Source of the DNA: CAMEON01 sp045645165
Lineage (GTDB): Bacteria > Bacillota > Clostridia > Oscillospirales > CAG-272
DNA length: 6,807 bases
Direction of reading: 5' to 3'
Assembly (NCBI GenBank): GCA_045645165.1
Contig: JAZRIF010000033.1
Span: 1-6,807, forward strand
Shown here: positions 1 through 5,871 of the stretch, piece by piece
Layout: each line of letters begins with the position of its first letter
How positions within the stretch are numbered: the stretch's first letter is position 1
Position numbers and translations under genes: made by a program
The notes under the pieces: model-generated
What the model was told of the DNA's origin: nothing
Database searches by the model: none
What the model saw: the letters and a program-made list of their open reading frames with translations, nothing else

Positions 1-2
1 AG

Positions 3-428
3 CTGACCGTCATTGTGTCCAGCCATATTCTGTCCGAGATCTCCGAGCTTTGCGACCACGTCATCATCCTTTCTGCAGGTAAGGTCGTGGCCGACGACGA
101 CATGGCCGCTTTGGAGGCTCGTGTTTCCCCTGAGAAGATTCTCCGCATGACCGTTAAGGGCGACGAGCCCGGCGTGCGTGCCGTGCTGAAAGGCATTGAG
201 GGCGTTACGGATATCGCTACTGACGGCGTTTCTGCCGAGGCAGGTGCTGTCAACCTGAAGGTGACCACCGTGGCCGACGTCGACCTGCGAGACACCATCT
301 TCTTCGCCATGGCTGAGCGACGCTATGCTGTGATCTCCATGGAGCTGGTCGAGCAGTCCCTCGAGAGCATCTTCCTGTCCCTCACCGACGGGGCAAATGA
401 CAAACCCGTAAAGGAGGACAAAAACTGA
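3..428 (+). CDS. ABC transporter ATP-binding protein, C-terminal part (GldA-like), cut by window start
   Basis: This is the 3' end of a nucleotide-binding subunit of an ABC-2 type transporter; it would hydrolyse ATP on the cytoplasmic face to power the permease encoded next. The frame is open from the window edge. The first visible residues form the end of the ATPase core: a hydrophobic beta strand (LTVIVSS) followed by the switch/H-loop histidine at bases 24-26 in SSHILSEISELCDHV, then the usual 'ILSAGKVVADDDMAAL' strand-turn. Walker A, Walker B and the signature motif lie upstream and are not visible. After the core come about 100 residues of accessory domain ending in a VEQSLESIFLSLT motif, typical of GldA/CcmA-type exporter ATPases. 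The GTG at 15 is internal, not a start. The stop codon shares its A with the permease ATG, indicating translational coupling. The family is secure; the substrate is unknown. Confidence 0.93.
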   Translation: MTVIVSSHILSEISELCDHVIILSAGKVVADDDMAALEARVSPEKILRMTVKGDEPGVRAVLKGIEGVTDIATDGVSAEAGAVNLKVTTVADVDLRDTIFFAMAERRYAVISMELVEQSLESIFLSLTDGANDKPVKEDKN

Positions 429-1324
429 TGTTTGCCGTATATAAGCGGGAATTCAAAGCCTACATGAGCAACGTGTACGGCTGGCTGTTCATGGCCGTGC
501 TTCTGATGTTCGTGGGCATCTCTCTGTTCATTCATAACCTGGCTTTTGGATTGCCTAATATTGAGTATGCTCTTTTGTGGAGTGATTATTCCGATTATTC
601 CTGGCTGAACGGAGAGCTTGTGCTGCTTTTGCTGGTGCCTATTCTGTGCATGCGCTCCATGGCGGAGGACAAGCGCAACAAGACGGATATGTTCTATCTG
701 TCTCTGCCCATGCAGACCTCCTCTGTGGTACTGGGGAAGTACTTTGCTCTGCTGACGGTGTTTGCCATTCCTTGCGCTGTGATCGCGGTATATCCCCTGG
801 TGCTGGGGCTGTTCGGTGAGGTGAATTTCCTCAGCGCGTACGTGACTCTTTTCTGCTACTTCCTGTTGGGCGCTGCCCTGATCGCGGTTTGCCAGTTCCT
901 GTCCTCCCTGACGGACAACCTGGTGGTAGCCGCTGTGCTGGGGGTAGTGGGTTGCCTGCTTTTGTACTTTGTGCCCGTTCTGGCATACATCCTGCCTGCT
1001 ACGGCCCTCGTCACCTTCATCGGATTCGTGGTCATCGCGGCTTTGATTGCAGGTGTCGCATTCCTGGTGACCCGTAACGTCACCGTCACCGCCATTGTGG
1101 GAGCGGCTCTGATCATCCCCCTGTCGGTGCTGTACATGATTTTCGGAAAGCAGTTCGCCGGGTTGCTTCCTGCCCTTATGGAGTACGTGTCGCCCTTTTC
1201 CCACGTGGAGGGGATTGGCTTCTACGGGCTGTTTGACCTGCGTTCCCTGATTCTGCTTCTGACCTATCCCGTCTTCTTCGTCTTCCTGACCGTCCAGTCG
1301 GCAGACAAGAAGCGTTGGGCGTGA
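428..1324 (+). CDS. ABC-2 type transporter permease, GldF-like
   Basis: A 298-residue integral membrane protein that would form the transmembrane channel for the ATPase before it. About eight hydrophobic segments can be seen, near residues 18-38, 58-74, 105-128, 135-160, 165-187, 190-213, 216-238 and 270-290. Between the second and third lies a charged cytoplasmic stretch, MAEDKRNKTDMFYLSLPM (residues 78-95). It matches the conserved 'EEKR.gTlelLltLPv' element of ABC-2 permeases that contacts the ATPase. A segment near the C-terminus (SPFSHVEGIGFYGLFDLRSL, residues 255-274) resembles the GldF-type 'HFe.f.rGviDlRdl' element. The start is supported by AAGGAGG at 411-417, ten bases upstream and inside the preceding gene; the one-base TGATG overlap implies coupled translation. 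In Bacteroidota GldF acts with GldA in gliding and secretion; here export of an unknown substrate is inferred. Confidence 0.93.
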   Translation: MFAVYKREFKAYMSNVYGWLFMAVLLMFVGISLFIHNLAFGLPNIEYALLWSDYSDYSWLNGELVLLLLVPILCMRSMAEDKRNKTDMFYLSLPMQTSSVVLGKYFALLTVFAIPCAVIAVYPLVLGLFGEVNFLSAYVTLFCYFLLGAALIAVCQFLSSLTDNLVVAAVLGVVGCLLLYFVPVLAYILPATALVTFIGFVVIAALIAGVAFLVTRNVTVTAIVGAALIIPLSVLYMIFGKQFAGLLPALMEYVSPFSHVEGIGFYGLFDLRSLILLLTYPVFFVFLTVQSADKKRWA

Positions 1325-1347
1325 ATCTTCTGCGGAGGTAAACGAAT

Positions 1348-2937
1348 ATGAATAACAAAACTTTGTTCCGCATGAAGCGTTCTGCCAAGATCGGCACCTA
1401 CAGCTTTGTCATGGGTGTGGTGGTGCTGGCTGTTCTCATTGTGGCCAACCTGCTGGTGGGGGCTCTGCCCGCGAAGGTGACCCGCTTCGACACATCCAAC
1501 ATGGGTCTGACCGAGATCTCCGACGAGACGACCAAGTTCATCTCCAAGATGGACGAGGACGTGACCATCTACTGGCTCTGCGAGAATGGCGAAGTGGATG
1601 ACCAGTTCCGTCTCCTGCTCACCCGATACGAGGAGGCAGGGAAGCATATCAAGGTGGAGATCGTGGATCCTCTGGCCAATCCCACCTTTACCAAGGATTA
1701 CTCGGAGTCCACTCTCTCTCCCTTCAGCCTTATCGTGGAGTCGGATCGGCGCTTCATCATCCTGGATTTCATGAATATGTACTACTACACCAATCCTGTG
1801 TTCGAGGTGGCCTACCAGTTGTACCCCCAGTACATTCCCAAGGAGCTGCTGAGCCCCATGAGCCTGGCTTCCTTGGAGTCGGCCTGTGCACAGTACGGCG
1901 ACATGATCGCCTACATGCTGGCCCAGCAGGGTTACAGCGTGTCGGATATCACGGCATACAACACACCCGCCTCTTTCTGCGGCGAGGCCAAGCTGACTTC
2001 TGCTCTGGACTACGTGACGCAGGAGTACATTCCTCACGCCTACCTCTTGACGGGGCATGGTGACGTGGTTCCTTCTGAGAAACTGTCCGAGCTTATGGTC
2101 TCCATGGGTATGGACGTGCAGGAATTGAATCTGCAGACGGTGCAGAGCGTGCCTGCGGATACCAACTGTCTCATCCTGTTTGCGCCTAAGAACGATATTT
2201 CTACCCACGAGGCGACCCTCATCAAGGATTACATCAACGCAGGCGGCTCTCTCATGCTCAACACCTCCCCCGAGGTCGTGGAGTCCTGCCCCAACATCCA
2301 AAGTGTGACGGCGCTGTTTGGACTGACTGCTGCGCCCGGACTGGTGGAGGAGGGAGATACCAGCTTTATCTCGGGTTCCCGCTTTACTCTGGTTCCCACC
2401 GTCAGCACCGAGCATGCGGCTACGGCCTACGTCAGCAGTGGCAACTACAAGCCCCAGATGCCCAACTCCCACGCCATTACCGTGGCAGAAACTCTGCCCG
2501 CCGGTGTGACCGTAACTCCTCTGTTCACCACCTCGGATAAGGCCAACCGTGTGTCGGTAGCCGATACGAGCGTGACGCTGGGTACCGCGGGTAAGCTCCA
2601 CGTGGGTGTGGCCGCCGCCAAGAGCATCACCATGGATAACGGTACGACGAAGACAGCCTATCTGACCTGGTACGGCTCGGCTGAAGCATTTACAGAAAGC
2701 TATGCGGAAAAGACTTCCGGCGGTAATTACTACTACTACGGTGCGACCGTCAGCTTTATCAGCGAGTCTTTCATCTCTGCATACGATGTTCTGGCTTCTG
2801 ACCCGTTGACGACGCAGTATCTGTCCGGTCTGACCAACGTATCGACACTGATCATTGGTATCGTGGCTGTGGTGGCGATCCCTGTGGGTTTGCTGGTTAC
2901 AGGTATCGTGATCTGGGTCAAGAGAAAGAGAAGGTAA
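1348..2937 (+). CDS. GldG family ABC transporter auxiliary protein
   Basis: A 529-residue membrane-anchored protein of the GldG / 'ABC-type uncharacterized transport system' family. A positively charged N-terminus (KTLFRMKRSAK) precedes a membrane segment at about residues 17-40. A large domain follows, and a second membrane segment at about 500-524 is closed by the basic tail KRKRR. Both ends should therefore be cytoplasmic, with roughly 450 residues outside. Just after the first helix, FDTSNMGLTEISDET matches the family's 'R.DlT...lYsLs..t' pattern. The central domain contains the hallmark LLTGHGD (from residue 233), then a Rossmann-like alternation with NCLILFAPKNDIS, a helix with KDYINAGG, and SLMLNTSPE. 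No enzymatic active site is evident. GGAGG at 1334-1338 lies nine bases before the ATG. It is usually encoded beside its ATPase and permease, as here. Its role in Firmicutes is unknown; handling of substrate outside the membrane is inferred. Confidence 0.9.
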   Translation: MNNKTLFRMKRSAKIGTYSFVMGVVVLAVLIVANLLVGALPAKVTRFDTSNMGLTEISDETTKFISKMDEDVTIYWLCENGEVDDQFRLLLTRYEEAGKHIKVEIVDPLANPTFTKDYSESTLSPFSLIVESDRRFIILDFMNMYYYTNPVFEVAYQLYPQYIPKELLSPMSLASLESACAQYGDMIAYMLAQQGYSVSDITAYNTPASFCGEAKLTSALDYVTQEYIPHAYLLTGHGDVVPSEKLSELMVSMGMDVQELNLQTVQSVPADTNCLILFAPKNDISTHEATLIKDYINAGGSLMLNTSPEVVESCPNIQSVTALFGLTAAPGLVEEGDTSFISGSRFTLVPTVSTEHAATAYVSSGNYKPQMPNSHAITVAETLPAGVTVTPLFTTSDKANRVSVADTSVTLGTAGKLHVGVAAAKSITMDNGTTKTAYLTWYGSAEAFTESYAEKTSGGNYYYYGATVSFISESFISAYDVLASDPLTTQYLSGLTNVSTLIIGIVAVVAIPVGLLVTGIVIWVKRKRR

Positions 2938-2946
2938 CCGCGCGTG

Positions 2947-2978
2947 GATCGGCGATCTTCCGCCCGAAGAAACCGATC
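2947..2978 (+). other. Stem-loop 1 in the GldG-like/DUF4340 gap
   Basis: GATCGG (2947-2952) can pair with CCGATC (2973-2978). Inside it, TCTTC (2956-2960) can pair with GAAGA (2966-2970) around a CGCCC loop, with a small asymmetric internal loop between the two stems. It starts ten bases after the GldG-like stop codon. It has no T-run and so is not itself a terminator; it could be an mRNA-stabilising or processing element. Seen by hand pairing only. Confidence 0.4.
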
Positions 2979-2986
2979 TATACAGG

Positions 2987-3021
2987 AAACTACCCGTGCC
3001 GTATACGACACGGGTAGTTTT
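2987..3021 (+). terminator. Stem-loop 2: intra-operonic terminator or attenuator
   Basis: AAACTACCCGTG (2987-2998) pairs perfectly with CACGGGTAGTTT (3009-3020), giving a 12-bp stem with a ten-base loop that itself contains the palindrome CGTATACG (3000-3007). Only four T follow the G at 3017, and three of them are in the stem, so the U-tract is weak. It lies between two genes that normally form one functional unit and no convincing promoter follows it, so a leaky terminator that lowers distal expression, or an RNA-stability element, is more likely than a full stop. Confidence 0.6.
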
Positions 3022-3032
3022 CAAAAAAGGTA

Positions 3033-3050
3033 TGCCGCCTTGGTGCGGCA
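3033..3050 (+). other. Stem-loop 3 just upstream of the DUF4340 gene RBS
   Basis: TGCCGC (3033-3038) pairs with GCGGCA (3045-3050) around a six-base loop. It ends four bases before the GGAG (3055-3058) that serves the ATG at 3069. Its closeness to the RBS means it could influence ribosome access, but no competing structure that sequesters the RBS was found by eye. Confidence 0.35.
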
Positions 3051-3068
3051 GAATGGAGATATCAATAT

Positions 3069-4154
3069 ATGGATAAAAAGATCCGCAATCTTTTGATTCT
3101 CGTGGGGATTCTGGCGTTTTTGTGTATTGGGTACGCTGTGACGGGTCTTCTGGTGCCCGACGAGATCCCTGAGGAAGAGGGTGAGACGGAAGCTGAGACC
3201 ACGGCGCTGTTCCGCGTGACCGAGGACGGTTTGACGGCGCTGTCCTTCACCTACGACAAGGACGGCGACGGCACCGCCGAATTCTGGGATTTCCTTCGAT
3301 CCGAGGACGGGAAAACCTGGAAATGGACGGGAGACGGAGACGTGCCCATCGGGAGCTCTGCTTTCTATTCCTATTCCTCTACCTTGGCCTCCGCCGTCTC
3401 GGTTAAGGTTCTGCGAAACGTGACCGAGGAGCAGCTGGCTGAATACGGCCTGGTCTCCCCCCGTAAGACCGTGTATTTTACCGATGCTGCGGGTGGGAAG
3501 CAATCGTTCTGTATCGGGGCGTACAACGCATATAATGGAACGTATTGCGTATATATTAATGAAGACAAGACCACGGTTCATCTGGTTGGGGGTGAGCTGT
3601 TCGACGCCTTTGAAAAGCCCATTGAATCGTTTGTGTCTCACGACGATCTTCCTTCCTGCAAGGCGGACGCGCTGGTGTCTCTGACGTTGGAGCAGGGAGA
3701 CCGTCGCGTGGTGCTGAACCGCATCCTGCCCACCGAGGGCGATGCTTCGGATTCCGACGTGCGCTGGGAGAGATCGGTCAACGGCGGAGAAGCGGTGCGG
3801 GTGGCCGATGATCTGGCCTCCAATCTGGATCTTCTGCTGGGGGATATGGACTATCTGGTCTGCTACAGCGTATCCAAGTCGGATTTTGGGGAGTATGGCC
3901 TGGATCAGAATACCACCCGCATGACCGTGGTCTACCGCAAGACGGTAGGCGGTGCTGAGGTGGAGTCTACCTTTACTTTGACCCTGGGCAGTACCGACAA
4001 GTACGGCTACTACTACGCCAACCCCGATGGCACGACTTTGACTATGCTGTTGGGTGGGTCGGTTTTCAACAAGGTCATGACCTATGACGACGAACACGTG
4101 GTCGTCGGTGATGAGACCGCCGCGGAAACCGCCGCGGAAACCGCCGCCGAGTAA
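3069..4154 (+). CDS. DUF4340 domain-containing membrane-anchored protein
   Basis: A 361-residue protein with a short basic N-terminus (MDKKIR) and one hydrophobic anchor at about residues 7-28, then an acidic linker (DEIPEEEGETEAE). The rest should lie outside the membrane. The body fits the DUF4340 family, which commonly follows GldG-like genes: TALSFTYDKDGD, a W-rich turn (KTWKW), and the typical motif LAEYGLVSP (residues 123-131) followed by a beta-strand block and VHLVGGELFDAFEKP. A second, diverged copy of this block begins at FGEYGLDQ (residues 273-280) and ends in LLGGSVFNKV, suggesting internal duplication. The C-terminus is a low-complexity ETAA tail. GGAG at 3055-3058 sits ten bases before the ATG. 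The 131-nt gap from the previous gene, with three stem-loops, suggests expression at a different level from the transporter core. The molecular function is unknown; a partner of the GldG-like protein is inferred from conserved neighbourhood. Confidence 0.85.
   Translation: MDKKIRNLLILVGILAFLCIGYAVTGLLVPDEIPEEEGETEAETTALFRVTEDGLTALSFTYDKDGDGTAEFWDFLRSEDGKTWKWTGDGDVPIGSSAFYSYSSTLASAVSVKVLRNVTEEQLAEYGLVSPRKTVYFTDAAGGKQSFCIGAYNAYNGTYCVYINEDKTTVHLVGGELFDAFEKPIESFVSHDDLPSCKADALVSLTLEQGDRRVVLNRILPTEGDASDSDVRWERSVNGGEAVRVADDLASNLDLLLGDMDYLVCYSVSKSDFGEYGLDQNTTRMTVVYRKTVGGAEVESTFTLTLGSTDKYGYYYANPDGTTLTMLLGGSVFNKVMTYDDEHVVVGDETAAETAAETAAE
4113..4148 (+). repeat. Three tandem 12-nt units encoding ETAA repeats
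   Basis: Three near-identical 12-base units (GARACCGCCGCS, where the first has GAG and the last ends GCC) encode E-T-A-A three times, followed by a final Glu codon and the stop of the DUF4340 gene. The unit length is a multiple of three, so copy-number change by slippage would keep the frame and only alter the tail length. Confidence 0.85.
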
Positions 4155-4214
4155 GACCCGCCCTCCTCACTGACATCCCATTCATACACCCATCCACCAT
4201 CGCACACGGCTCAT

Positions 4215-4221
4215 GGAGGGG
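4215..4221 (+). promoter_or_regulatory. RBS that selects the start of the CBS protein
   Basis: GGAGGGG lies nine bases before the ATG at 4231. An in-frame ATG at 4213 overlaps this motif and has no purine-rich RBS of its own: the sequence before it is C- and T-rich. The downstream ATG is therefore preferred. Confidence 0.75.
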
Positions 4222-4230
4222 CCATATAAT

Positions 4231-4659
4231 ATGAATGTAGCGTTTTTTCTGATTCCCAAAAGTCAAGTGACCCATCTGACCGAGGGCAGCAGCTTTCGTC
4301 AGGGTATGGAAAAGCTCCACCGTCACGGGTACACCGCCATTCCTGTGATCTCGGGGGAGGGGAAGTATCTGGGCAGCATCAGCGAAGGAGATTTTCTTTG
4401 GAACGTCATGAGCATGGGCAGTACCGACCCCTACGATCTGGAGAAGGCTTGCATCGACGAGATCATCTCCGACCGTACCCCGCCTATCCGTGTGTCGACC
4501 CCCATTGACGAGCTGTGGGAAAAGCTCCTGGATCAGAACTTCGTTCCCGTGGTGGACGATCGGGATATGTTTGTGGGGATCGTCACCCGCCGATCGGTCA
4601 TGGCTTACCTCATGAACCGCAAGGGCGCCGCTCTCAAGGGGAGCGAAATGATCTCTTGA
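4231..4659 (+). CDS. Small tandem CBS-domain protein, DarB/CbpB-like
   Basis: A 142-residue soluble protein made almost wholly of two CBS domains, a fold that senses adenine nucleotides. Domain 1 spans about residues 8-62 (GYTAIPVI at 33-40, then YLGSISEGDFL). Domain 2 spans about 77-130 (PPIRVSTPIDEL, FVPVVDD at 104-110, FVGIVTRRSVMAYL at 114-127). No catalytic or membrane domain is attached. The length, the GYTAIPV element and the TRR near the end resemble the c-di-AMP-binding proteins DarB of Bacillus and CbpB of Listeria, where a TA pair and arginines of the TRR region contact the ligand (from memory of the family). It follows the DUF4340 gene by 76 bases (58 if the ATG at 4213 is used) with no terminator, so co-transcription is likely. 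Tandem CBS fold is secure; c-di-AMP binding is inferred and AMP/ATP is an alternative. Confidence 0.88.
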   Translation: MNVAFFLIPKSQVTHLTEGSSFRQGMEKLHRHGYTAIPVISGEGKYLGSISEGDFLWNVMSMGSTDPYDLEKACIDEIISDRTPPIRVSTPIDELWEKLLDQNFVPVVDDRDMFVGIVTRRSVMAYLMNRKGAALKGSEMIS

Positions 4660-4674
4660 TGTCAAGGAAATTCA

Positions 4675-4716
4675 AAAAGAGGAGCGGCTCACACGTGTGT
4701 GAGCCGCTCCTCTTTT
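4675..4716. terminator. Strong bidirectional rho-independent terminator
   Basis: A perfect inverted repeat: bases 4675-4694 are the reverse complement of 4697-4716, with two central bases, so about 19 bp of stem can form around a four-base CGTG loop. The core is GC-rich (GGAGCGGCTC). The outer arms supply a T-run on each strand: TCTTTT on the plus side and TCTTTTT on the minus side. It starts 15 bases after the CBS gene stop and lies about ten bases beyond the stop of the convergent oxidoreductase gene, so it can end both transcripts. Confidence 0.95.
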
Positions 4717-4725
4717 GGGCGGTGG

Positions 4726-5871
4726 TTAGGTAAAATCAAAGGAAAACAGGTCGGTTTGGTCCGTGCCGCCCCAGTTTTCCAGAGGAATCAGGCGCAGGGC
4801 GAGGATGTCGTCCCTTTGGATCGTGAGATGGTAGGAGCGACGGACGTTTTGGGTTACGTCCAAAAGCGTAACGGTTCCGGACGGGGTATCCGCTTCGAGT
4901 CGGAAGGCGCGGCAGAGGGTCGGGGGAACGTAAGCCAGAGGACTGTCCAGACGAACGTTGGCGCGCATGGAGTGGGATCGCTCGCAGATATCCCCGGGCA
5001 GGGTTAGGCGATCCAGATCGCTGTTGAAGGTGATGTGGACGGCCTCGATGGAGCGCGGCGAGGGGAAGCGGTAGGATAGGGGCTTTCCGTTGGGGGCAGA
5101 GCATCCGCAGGGAAGATTGCCGTACAGAAGATTGGGACGGTCGCGCCCGTCTTTCAAAAATTCCTGGTCGGGGATGGGCTGCCCCGCCTCGTCGGTCACG
5201 GGTGTGGTACGGCACAGATCCCCGACGGAACGGAGCCGGGCCGGCAGAAAACAGTCGTCGGAAAGTAGAGTGCTTTGCAGATCGCGTATGTGTGATGTGT
5301 AGATCTCATGAGGGCAGACGTCCAGCTCGGCGCAGAGCGCGGCGGCGGTGCCCACAGCCTGTCCCAGGAGAGCGCAGGTGGCCATGACCCGAATGCTGCT
5401 CATGGCCATGTGGGTCATGCTGATGTTGCGGCCTGCAAAGAACAGATTGGATACGTTGGCCGAGTAGAGGGAGCGGTAGGGAATGGAATAGGGAGCCTCG
5501 GGGAGAATGTTGGTGTTGGGTCTACCCTTGTGGTAGAAGCCGGCCGGGTAGTGGTCGTCAATGGGCCAGCCGCCGTAAGCGACCGCATCGGGGAAGGAGG
5601 TATTCTGCAGAATATCGTTGGCTGTGATGGTATACTCACCGATCATTCTGCGGGACTCCCGCTTGCCGGGAAGAAAACCGAGAAAGTCAAGCTCCCAGTT
5701 CTCGGCGTTGTATTCCCCGGAGTTCTTCACGTGATCCCAGGTTCCGAGAGCCAGAGGGATCAGCTCCCTTGCAACCGCTTCGGTGTCCCCCGATGGCATC
5801 GCGGTCACCGCCCAGCTCCAGGTACCAGTAGTTGGTGTAGCTGTTGTATAGATCGAGATTTCGGTTGGCAA
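4726..5871 (-). CDS. C-terminal fragment of the FAD-dependent oxidoreductase
   Basis: The second open frame of the broken gene. The ATG at 5871 is not a real start: the first 27 codons (MPTEISIYTT and onward) are an out-of-frame reading of the upstream fragment, and no RBS precedes it. True sequence begins at the G5 run with GDTEAVAREL. It carries ENWELDFLGFLPGKRESR, the FAGRNIS FAD-contact motif with a following helix (CALLGQAVGTAAAL), and a beta-rich end domain with RLIPLENWGGTDQTDLFSFDF, reminiscent of a discoidin/F5-8 type sandwich. Confidence 0.8.
   Translation of the reverse strand: MPTEISIYTTATPTTGTWSWAVTAMPSGDTEAVARELIPLALGTWDHVKNSGEYNAENWELDFLGFLPGKRESRRMIGEYTITANDILQNTSFPDAVAYGGWPIDDHYPAGFYHKGRPNTNILPEAPYSIPYRSLYSANVSNLFFAGRNISMTHMAMSSIRVMATCALLGQAVGTAAALCAELDVCPHEIYTSHIRDLQSTLLSDDCFLPARLRSVGDLCRTTPVTDEAGQPIPDQEFLKDGRDRPNLLYGNLPCGCSAPNGKPLSYRFPSPRSIEAVHITFNSDLDRLTLPGDICERSHSMRANVRLDSPLAYVPPTLCRAFRLEADTPSGTVTLLDVTQNVRRSYHLTIQRDDILALRLIPLENWGGTDQTDLFSFDFT

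Noticed and set aside
1264..3024. A 586-codon open frame on the minus strand across the GldG-like gene
   Set aside because: It is antisense to a gene with clear family motifs and two membrane segments; its translation is rich in His, Arg, Gln and Gly, has no recognisable domain and has no RBS. It is a by-product of codon bias in the real gene.
3021..4097. A 358-codon open frame on the minus strand across the DUF4340 gene
   Set aside because: Same antisense shadow pattern, with low-complexity basic composition and no motif; the plus-strand frame has an anchor helix, family motifs and an RBS.
4155..4212. Possible separate promoter or terminator between the DUF4340 and CBS genes
   Set aside because: The stretch is C/T/A-rich with no convincing inverted repeat, T-run or paired -35/-10 boxes, so co-transcription is the simpler reading.
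4225..4230. A perfect TATAAT directly before the CBS gene start codon
   Set aside because: Transcription from it would begin inside the coding region and leave out the RBS; the position 17 bases further upstream (GCACAC) is not a -35 element. It is probably chance.
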